A stretch of 36,308 bases of DNA, taken from the NCBI GenBank assembly GCA_900759385.1, contig CAAEUZ010000002.1:1-36308 (forward strand), written 5' to 3'. Under the pieces are notes generated by a model. That model saw only the letters and a program-made list of their open reading frames with translations. It made no database searches and was not told the DNA's origin. The position numbers and the translations under genes were made by a program. This document shows, piece by piece, positions 30,515-36,308 of the stretch. The DNA is from an uncultured Oscillospiraceae bacterium. GTDB lineage: Bacteria > Bacillota > Clostridia > Oscillospirales > Oscillospiraceae. Numbering within the stretch: position 1 is the first letter of the stretch; each line of letters opens with the position of its first letter.

Positions 30515-31257
30515 AGTTCGGAAAACCTGGCCGGCTCGAGCGTGTAAAGCGCGCGCAGCGGCCCCGCCAGCTCCTCCTTGGTACAGAATACGCGCGAACA
30601 GAGCGCGGCGGCCAGCATGGTGAAGTCGGCCTCGGAGTCGCGCACGATGGCGCTCTGCCCTATGCGCAGCCAGTCTCCCGGCCACTCGTCCCAGAGACGG
30701 GAGCAGAGCCTGTCGTTAAGGGCGTTTATGAGCGTTACGTCGCGCATCTGCAGCGCGCTCACGGCCGCCAGGGGCACGGGGGCCCCTGCGCGCAGCGCCG
30801 GTATGCGCAGGGTGAAGCAGCGGCTCACAATGTCTGCGGCCTCGTCCCAGGCGGCGCGGCGCTCGTCGAGCAGGACGCGCAGCAGCTCCACCATGGCGAT
30901 GCACTCCGCCCCGCCAGAGAGCTCCTGGCGGAAGGTGTCCGGCAGGGCGCGCCAGTCGGCACTGTCCTCCAGAGCCCGCGCCACCTCGGCCGCGGCGCGG
31001 AAATAGGCCCCGGACAGCGGCGAAATGGCGCCGGCGTTGAGCCTCATGGCCAGCTCCAGGCATTTTGCCAGCTCGTTATAGCCGGCCTTTACATCCCCGG
31101 CGCGCTCCGGCTCCGGGGCCTCGGCGCGCATCTCGTCACCCTCGCCCACGGCCAGGACGGCCGTGCGGCCGGTATAGCTCACTTCAAGGCCGCGCTCCGT
31201 CCACAGCTCGTGGGCGGTGCCGCCGAAATATACAGTGGTCTTTCTCTTTTCCCCCAT
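30511..31257 (-). CDS. Uncharacterised protein in the glycogen operon
   Basis: I do not recognise this 248-residue protein. It has no signal peptide or membrane span. The N-terminal 45 residues look like a small beta unit (TTVYFGGTAHELW, LEVSYTGRTAVLAVGEGD). The rest is mostly helical and rich in Ala, Leu, Arg and Glu, with a conserved-looking segment INALNDRLCSRLWDEWPGDWLRIG (about 178-201). Four or five cysteines are scattered. It starts 7 bases after the glgA stop and overlaps the GH13 gene by 4 bases, so its product is made together with glycogen enzymes; an accessory or regulatory role in glycogen metabolism is inferred only. High GC makes other frames look open here, but the overlap and ribosome binding site support this one. 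Confidence 0.75.
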   Translation of the reverse strand: MGEKRKTTVYFGGTAHELWTERGLEVSYTGRTAVLAVGEGDEMRAEAPEPERAGDVKAGYNELAKCLELAMRLNAGAISPLSGAYFRAAAEVARALEDSADWRALPDTFRQELSGGAECIAMVELLRVLLDERRAAWDEAADIVSRCFTLRIPALRAGAPVPLAAVSALQMRDVTLINALNDRLCSRLWDEWPGDWLRIGQSAIVRDSEADFTMLAAALCSRVFCTKEELAGPLRALYTLEPARFSEL

Positions 31258-31264
31258 ACGCGCC

Positions 31265-32743
31265 TCACAGTATGTCTATATAGAGGCGGGCATAGTCCTC
31301 GGCCGAGCGGGCGAAGCTGAAGTCCTCGCTCATGGCGTTGCGCTGGAGCCTGGTCCAGGCTTCAGGCTCGTTGCGGTAGACGTTGACGGCCATCTCCACT
31401 GTGGCCTTCATCTCATGGGCGTTATAGTTGGCAAAGGAGAAGCCGTTGCCCTCGCCGGTGTACTTGTTGTAGGGCTTGACGGTGTCCCTGAGGCCGCCGG
31501 TCTCGCGCACGATGGGCAGGGTGCCGTAACGCATGGCTATCATCTGGGAGAGGCCGCAGGGCTCAAAGCGGCTGGGCATGAGCAGCATGTCCGCGCCGGC
31601 GTAGATGCGGTGGGCCAGTTCCTCGTTGTAGCCGATGTAGGAGCAGACGCGGCCGCGGTGGCGGTTCTCGGCCTCGCGCATGAAGGTCTCATACTTCCGT
31701 GCGCCGCTGCCGAGGAGCAGGAAGCAGATGTCGAAGTACATCATCTCGTCGAGCACGCGCGCTATGAGGTCGAAGCCCTTCTGCGGGGTCATGCGGGTGA
31801 CCATGGCGATGAGCGGCGTGCGCGGGTCGGCGTGCAGGCCCATGTCGAACATCAGCGACTCCTTACAGACCTGCTTGCCCTTGAGATGGCCCTTATCGAA
31901 CTTCTTGGGGATGAGAGGGTCGGAGAAGGGGTTGAAGGTCTTGGTGTCTATGCCGTTGATGATGCCGGAGAGCTGATGGCGGCGGGCGGAGAGGATGCCC
32001 TCCAGGCCCTCGCCGTAATAGGGCGTGCAGATCTCGTCGGCATAGCTGGGGCTGACGGTGCTCAGACGGTCGGCAAAGACGCAGCCGCCCTTGAGGAAGG
32101 CGCCGCAGCCGTTGAGCTCTATGAACTCGGGCGTCAGGTACTTGTCCTCTATGCGCAGGAGGTCGCGGAAGAACTCAAAGCCAAACTTGCCCTGATAGGC
32201 TATGTTATGGATGGTCAGCAGGGTCTTCATGCGTCCGTGGACGTAGTTGCCGTACTGGGTGCGCAGCAGGACGGGGATCATGGCCGTGTGCCAGTCGTTG
32301 CAGTGGAGGATGTCCGGGAAGAAGCCCAGGTTGGGGATGGCGTCGAGCACGGCGCGGGTGAAGAAGGCGTACTGCTCTCCCTCGGGGACGCCGCCGCGGT
32401 AGATGCGGTCGCCGAAGTAGTACTCGTTGTCCACCAGATATATGGTCACGCCGTCGAGCACAAGCTTTTCAATGCCCACGTACTGGCTGCGCCAGCCGAG
32501 GTCAACCGAGAAGCTGAACATGTGCTCCACCTGGTCGCGGTACCTGTCCTTGACGCAGCGGTGGTAAGGCGTGATGACGCGGGCGTCTATGCCCAGTGCG
32601 GCCAGACTCTTGGGCAGGGTGCCAACCACGTCGGCGAGGCCGCCGGTCTTGGATATGGGGGCGCACTCTGCGCTGACGAGCAGCACGGTGGGCAGACGGT
32701 CGCGGCCCTTGTCGGCCAGGGCCTGCTGGAATTCGCGTTTCAT
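31265..32743 (-). CDS. glgA: Glycogen synthase (ADP-glucose type)
   Basis: This 492-residue GT5 glycogen synthase transfers glucose from ADP-glucose to the growing glucan. KTGGLADV at residues 32-39 is the ADP-glucose binding motif. LHCNDWHTA and TIHNIAYQG lie in the N-terminal Rossmann domain, and the C-terminal domain has TRMTPQKGFD, PSRFEPCGLSQM and the late EDFSFARSA. The start was moved to ATG 32743, because AAAGGA lies 8 bases upstream; an in-frame ATG at 32752 overlaps that site. It follows glgB by 65 bases that hold a GC-rich hairpin. Confidence 0.96.
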   Translation of the reverse strand: MKREFQQALADKGRDRLPTVLLVSAECAPISKTGGLADVVGTLPKSLAALGIDARVITPYHRCVKDRYRDQVEHMFSFSVDLGWRSQYVGIEKLVLDGVTIYLVDNEYYFGDRIYRGGVPEGEQYAFFTRAVLDAIPNLGFFPDILHCNDWHTAMIPVLLRTQYGNYVHGRMKTLLTIHNIAYQGKFGFEFFRDLLRIEDKYLTPEFIELNGCGAFLKGGCVFADRLSTVSPSYADEICTPYYGEGLEGILSARRHQLSGIINGIDTKTFNPFSDPLIPKKFDKGHLKGKQVCKESLMFDMGLHADPRTPLIAMVTRMTPQKGFDLIARVLDEMMYFDICFLLLGSGARKYETFMREAENRHRGRVCSYIGYNEELAHRIYAGADMLLMPSRFEPCGLSQMIAMRYGTLPIVRETGGLRDTVKPYNKYTGEGNGFSFANYNAHEMKATVEMAVNVYRNEPEAWTRLQRNAMSEDFSFARSAEDYARLYIDIL

Positions 32744-32764
32744 ATAAATCATCCTTTCTGGAAG

Positions 32765-32789
32765 GGCGGCGCCGTGCTGCGGCGCCGCC
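32765..32789. repeat. GC-rich hairpin between glgB and glgA
   Basis: GGCGGCGCCG (32765-32774) and CGGCGCCGCC (32780-32789) form a perfect 10-bp stem with loop TGCTG. No T run follows on the minus strand, so it is not a terminator. It may stabilise the glgB 3' end or set different expression of the two genes. Confidence 0.6.
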
Positions 32790-32808
32790 GCGTTAAGGGG
32801 TTGCGGAC

Positions 32809-34770
32809 TTATTTCCTGGGCGCCTTTTTGGCGGCGGGTTTCTTGGCTGCGGGTTTCTTGCGCGAGGGTGCGGGCTTGCTGGGGGTAAAGCGGAAGTAGA
32901 CGCAGCTCATGGGCGGAAGAGTTATCTCGGCCGAATACGGGTGGTCGAGGAAGGGCCGCTTGTGCGCGCGGATTTCCGGCGCGTTGAGCACCCCGCCGCC
33001 GCCATACCTGGTGTCGTCGGAGTTGAGCATCTCGCGCAGCACGCCGGGTTTGGGCAGGCCGATGACAAAACCGTCATAGCGCACGGGGGTGAAGTTCAGC
33101 GCGCAGACTATATACGAGCCGCGGGACATGCGCATGAAGGCCACCGAGCTGCGGTCGCAGTCGTCCACGTTGAGCCACTGGAAGCCGTCCCAGGTGTCGT
33201 CCAGGCGGTAGAGGGCGGGGGTGGACTCATATATGCGGCCCAGGTCGCGCACGTAGCGGCGCATGGAGTCGTGGATGGGGTAGTCGAGCAGGTTCCAGTC
33301 CAGCTGCTGCTTGAAGTTCCACTCGATGAACTGGGCGAACTCGCTGCCCATGAACATGAGCTTCTTGCCCGGATGGGCGAACTGGTAGCCATAGAGCGCG
33401 CGCAGCGAGGCAAATTTGGTCTCGTAGTCGCCCCACATCTTGTTGACCATGGAGGCCTTGCCGTGGACGACCTCGTCGTGGGAGAAGGCGAGGATGAAGT
33501 TCTCGGAGAAGGCGTACATCATGGAGAAGGTGATGCGGCTGTGGTTCTTGCTGCGGAAATAGGGGTCCATGGACATGTAATCGAGCGTGTCATGCATGAA
33601 GCCCATGTCCCACTTGAAGGTAAAGCCCAGTCCGCCGACATCGGACGGGCGGGAGACGAGCGGGAACGCCGTGCTCTCCTCGGCGATGGTCACCGCGCCG
33701 GGGTAGGCGGTGAGAACGCTGGAGTTGAGCTTGCGCAGGAAGTCAACGGCGCCGTAGTTGATGTTGCCGCCGTCCTTGTTGGGCGTCCACTCGCCGCCGC
33801 GGCGGCCGTAATCGAGGTAGAGCATGCTGCTGACAGCGTCCACGCGGATGCCGTCAACGTGGTATTTGTCAAAGAAGAACATGGCCGCGCTGACCAGGAA
33901 GCTCTGCACCTGCGGCTTGCCGTAGTCGAAGATCATCGTGCCCCAGTCGGGGTGCTCGGCCATGCGCTGCTCGCTGCACTCAAAGCAGGGCGTGCCGTCA
34001 AACAGGCGCAGCCCGTGCTCGTCGCGCGGGAAGTGGGCCGGTACGTAGTCTACGATGACGCCGATGCCCTCGGAGTGGAGCTTGTCCACAAAATACATGA
34101 AGTCCTGCGGCGTGCCGTAGCGGCTGGTGGGGGCGAAATAGCCCGTGACCTGATAGCCCCAGGAGCCCTCAAAGGGGTACTCGGTGATGGGCAGCAGCTC
34201 CACATGCGTAAAACGCATGCGGTGACAGTAGTCCGCCAGCTGGTCTGCCACCTCGCGGTAATTGGGGTAAGTTTCGTCCTCACGCTTGCGCCATGAGCCG
34301 ATGTGCACCTCGTAGATGTTCATGGGCGAGCGCAGGGCGTCATTCGCCGGGCGCGCGGCCATATAATCCGCGTCCCCCCACTCGTAGCCGCCTATGTCCC
34401 AGACCTTGCTGCCCGTGGCCGGGCCGGTCTCTGCGTGCAGGGCGAAGGGGTCGGCTTTGAGCACGACGGAGCCGTTTGCGCCCACGACGCGGAACTTATA
34501 GATGTCGCCGTTTTTTACACCGGGGAGGAAGGCGCACCAGACGCCGTCCTCGCGCCTGTACATGGGCGCGGCGGAGCCGTCCCAGCCGTTGAAGTCGCCG
34601 ACTACGCTGACCTCTCTGGCGTTGGGGGCCCAGACGACGAAGCGGTGCATGTCCAGCTCCGGTATGTACCGGCATCCGAAAACGTCATAGGCGCGCTGGG
34701 CGCCGCCGGTATTGAACAGCCATATGTCGTCGTTGGAGACGAATTTTTCTGCGAGTTCTCTCTGTTCCAT
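32809..34770 (-). CDS. glgB: 1,4-alpha-glucan branching enzyme
   Basis: This 653-residue GH13 branching enzyme creates alpha-1,6 branches in glycogen. The N-terminal CBM48-type domain (about 35-125) has FVVWAPNAREVSVVGDFNGW. The catalytic barrel has NIYEVHIGSW, the nucleophile D311 (GIRVDAVSSM), acid/base E364 (TIAEEST) and FSHDEVVHGK. The C-terminal ~24 residues are a low-complexity basic tail rich in Lys, Ala and Pro (AAKKPAAKKAP), which is not a usual part of GlgB. AGGAGG lies 7 bases before ATG 34770, and a near-consensus promoter at 34824-34851 drives the operon glgB-glgA-unknown-GH13. No glgC or glgD is seen in the window. Confidence 0.96.
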   Translation of the reverse strand: MEQRELAEKFVSNDDIWLFNTGGAQRAYDVFGCRYIPELDMHRFVVWAPNAREVSVVGDFNGWDGSAAPMYRREDGVWCAFLPGVKNGDIYKFRVVGANGSVVLKADPFALHAETGPATGSKVWDIGGYEWGDADYMAARPANDALRSPMNIYEVHIGSWRKREDETYPNYREVADQLADYCHRMRFTHVELLPITEYPFEGSWGYQVTGYFAPTSRYGTPQDFMYFVDKLHSEGIGVIVDYVPAHFPRDEHGLRLFDGTPCFECSEQRMAEHPDWGTMIFDYGKPQVQSFLVSAAMFFFDKYHVDGIRVDAVSSMLYLDYGRRGGEWTPNKDGGNINYGAVDFLRKLNSSVLTAYPGAVTIAEESTAFPLVSRPSDVGGLGFTFKWDMGFMHDTLDYMSMDPYFRSKNHSRITFSMMYAFSENFILAFSHDEVVHGKASMVNKMWGDYETKFASLRALYGYQFAHPGKKLMFMGSEFAQFIEWNFKQQLDWNLLDYPIHDSMRRYVRDLGRIYESTPALYRLDDTWDGFQWLNVDDCDRSSVAFMRMSRGSYIVCALNFTPVRYDGFVIGLPKPGVLREMLNSDDTRYGGGGVLNAPEIRAHKRPFLDHPYSAEITLPPMSCVYFRFTPSKPAPSRKKPAAKKPAAKKAPRK

Positions 34771-34823
34771 AGTATAGCCTCCTGTTTGCGCGGGGCTTCT
34801 GGAGCGACCCGTCTCTTGATTAC

Positions 34824-34851
34824 ATTATACAATTTTTCCAGTACGAATCAA
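34824..34851 (-). promoter_or_regulatory. Sigma-A promoter of the glycogen operon
   Basis: On the minus strand TTGATT (34846-34851) and TATAAT (34824-34829) are 16 bp apart, about 54 bases upstream of glgB. Confidence 0.78.
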
Positions 34852-34874
34852 AGCATTTTTTCGCGTAAAGTGTT

Positions 34875-34903
34875 TTGACTTCTGTTTTCCATTATATTAT
34901 AAT
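34875..34903 (+). promoter_or_regulatory. Sigma-A promoter of the LysA-like gene
   Basis: TTGACT (34875-34880) and TATAAT (34898-34903) are 17 bp apart and 48 bp before ATG 34951. It is divergent from the glgB promoter, with the two -35 boxes 23 bp apart. Confidence 0.8.
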
Positions 34904-34950
34904 AAAAACAGGCGCGCAACCGCCAATTTGATGACTTCGGGGGTAGAAAA

Positions 34951-36201
34951 ATGACAAATACCAAGCTTCCGTTCGTGCCGAAGGCTCAGCTGGACAAGCT
35001 GTGCGCTGAGTTTCCCACGCCTTTTCACCTCTATGATGCGCGCGGAATCATGGAAAACGCCCGCCGGGTGAACGCCGCGTTCGCCTGGAACGCGGGATAC
35101 AGGGAGTATTTTGCCGTCAAGGCCACGCCCACGCCGGCCGTCATGGAACTGCTCAGGGCGGAGGGCTGCGGCATGGACTGCTCCTCGCTCACGGAGCTCA
35201 TGCTCTGCGAAAAGCTGGGCATAAAGGGCGACGAGATCATGTTCTCATCAAACGACACGCCCGCCGAGGAGTTCCGTCTGGCGCACAAGCTGGGCGCCAT
35301 CATCAACTTTGACGACATCAGCCACATCCCCTTCTACGACGAGGCGGTCGGAGAGTACCCGGAGACCATGTGCTGCCGCTATAACCCCGGCGGCAAGTTC
35401 TCCATTGCCAACCGCATAATGGATAACCCCGGCGAGGCCAAGTACGGCATGACGAGAGAGCAGATTTCCGAGGCCTTCCGCATGCTCATGGCCCGCGGCG
35501 TCAAGCACATCGGCATCCACGCCTTCCTGGCCTCCAACACCACCAGCGAGGCATACTATCCCGAGCTGGCTGCCCAGCTCTTCCGCCTGGCCGTGGAGCT
35601 GCACCGGGAGACCGGCGCGCACGTGGCCTTCATCAACCTCTCCGGCGGCGTCGGCATACCCTACCGCCCCGGCGAGCCCATGCCGGACATAGCCGTCATC
35701 GGCGCGGGCGTCAAGCGCGCGTTTGACGATATCCTGGTGCCGGCGGGCATGGGAGACGTGAAGATATTCACCGAGATGGGCCGCTATATGCTCGCCCCCT
35801 ACGGCTGCCTGGTGACCAGGGTGCTGCACATGAAGCACATCTACAAGGACTACGTGGGCGTGGACGCCTCGGCCTGTGACCTCATGCGCCCGGCCATGTA
35901 CGGGGCCTACCATCATATCACCGTCGCCGGCAAGGAAAACGCCGAGTGCGACCACCTCTACGACGTCACCGGCTCCCTCTGCGAGAACAACGACAAGTTC
36001 GCCGTGGACCGTATGCTGCCCGAGGTGGAGATAGGCGACACGCTGGTCATCCACGACACCGGCGCGCACGGCCGGGCTATGGGCTACAACTACAACGGAC
36101 GCCTGCGCAGCGCGGAGGTCATGCTCTATCCCGACGGCACGAGCAGGCTGATCCGCCGCGCGGAGACGCCGGAGGATTATTTCGCCACTTTGGTATTCTA
36201 G
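34951..36201 (+). CDS. Diaminopimelate decarboxylase-like PLP enzyme
   Basis: The 416-residue protein is a fold-type III PLP decarboxylase of the LysA/Orn/DAP group. The PLP lysine is K57 in YFAVKATPTP. NLSGGVGIPYRPGE matches the glycine-rich phosphate loop (usually GGGFG), EMGRYMLAPYG the EPGR segment, GSLCENNDKFAVDR the CESGD motif with the catalytic Cys from the other subunit, and DTGAHGRAMGYNYNGRLRSAEVM the C-terminal PLP contact. The HIGS motif is replaced by IHAFLASN, so it belongs to a divergent branch. It may make lysine from meso-diaminopimelate or act on a similar substrate. GGGGG lies upstream of ATG and it has its own promoter. Confidence 0.88.
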   Translation: MTNTKLPFVPKAQLDKLCAEFPTPFHLYDARGIMENARRVNAAFAWNAGYREYFAVKATPTPAVMELLRAEGCGMDCSSLTELMLCEKLGIKGDEIMFSSNDTPAEEFRLAHKLGAIINFDDISHIPFYDEAVGEYPETMCCRYNPGGKFSIANRIMDNPGEAKYGMTREQISEAFRMLMARGVKHIGIHAFLASNTTSEAYYPELAAQLFRLAVELHRETGAHVAFINLSGGVGIPYRPGEPMPDIAVIGAGVKRAFDDILVPAGMGDVKIFTEMGRYMLAPYGCLVTRVLHMKHIYKDYVGVDASACDLMRPAMYGAYHHITVAGKENAECDHLYDVTGSLCENNDKFAVDRMLPEVEIGDTLVIHDTGAHGRAMGYNYNGRLRSAEVMLYPDGTSRLIRRAETPEDYFATLVF

Positions 36202-36212
36202 GCGCGGCATTT

Positions 36213-36252
36213 GTACCCCATTTCTTTTGTCTTGCCAAAAGAAACGGGGTAC
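36213..36252. repeat. Long intergenic palindrome after the LysA-like gene
   Basis: GTACCCCATTTCTTTT (36213-36228) pairs with AAAAGAAACGGGGTAC (36237-36252) with a single A-C mismatch and loop GTCTTGCC. It begins 11 bases after the stop and could terminate transcription or be a copy of a dispersed repeat. A further AAAAGCGCTTTTT at 36262-36274 may be a terminator core. The window ends soon after. Confidence 0.6.
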
Positions 36253-36308
36253 GCCCCAAAGAAAAGCGCTTTTTGCCGGCGTTGGGTGCGGTGGAACCTT
36301 TTGCTGGC

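Noticed and set aside
31217..32899. Long plus-strand frames over glgA, glgB and the GH13 gene
   Set aside because: They mirror GC-rich sense genes with well-known motifs and have no start signals.
35248..36210. Minus-strand frame over the LysA-like gene
   Set aside because: In-register antisense shadow of a gene with clear PLP motifs and its own promoter.

Overview
The window looks like a chromosomal segment of a low-to-mid GC Firmicute of the class Clostridia, probably an Oscillospiraceae/Ruminococcaceae-like gut anaerobe. This rests on the style of RpoB/RpoC, strong AGGAGG-type ribosome binding sites, near-consensus sigma-A promoters, a YitT protein, a clostridial glycogen operon and a LysA-like decarboxylase. 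Species cannot be read from this sequence alone.

Layout. (1) 1-1974: terminators, a tRNA-Leu(GAG) gene with its own consensus promoter, a Gpi18-like membrane glycosyltransferase on the minus strand, and the rpoB promoter/leader. (2) 1975-9498: rpoB and rpoC, 3 bp apart, closed by a terminator. (3) 9645-27986: an accessory metabolic island of about 18 kb with more relaxed codon use than its flanks. (4) 28026-28441: an intergenic stretch with several perfect hairpins but no recognisable gene, ending in the glycogen-operon terminator. (5) 28514-34770: minus-strand operon glgB-glgA-unknown-GH13 glucosidase. (6) 34951-36201: a LysA-like PLP decarboxylase, then a terminal palindrome.

The island has four parts. 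A minus-strand operon (15798 down to 9645) encodes four tandem M42 aminopeptidase homologues, an M24 Xaa-Pro-type peptidase and a YitT membrane protein. A divergent YheO/DauR-type regulator (16113-16787) abuts a convergent VOC protein. A minus-strand operon (19347 down to 17310) encodes a two-subunit aconitase X and a DUF1904 tautomerase-like protein. A plus-strand operon (19608-27986) encodes a DUF1805 protein, a complete Opp/Dpp peptide importer, an N-acyl-D-amino-acid deacylase-type amidohydrolase and an Asp/Glu racemase family protein. Together these suggest import and hydrolysis of unusual peptides (proline-, hydroxyproline-, D-residue- or N-acyl-containing) followed by catabolism of modified amino acids.

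The most striking features are: two of the four M42 paralogues (14785-15798 and 13757-14788) have lost most of the metal ligands and catalytic glutamates while staying co-translated with two intact paralogues; the M24 peptidase lacks a usually conserved active-site histidine; and the peptide-binding lipoprotein gene has an in-frame TAG at 21453-21455, beyond which the reading frame continues for 43 well-formed C-terminal codons.
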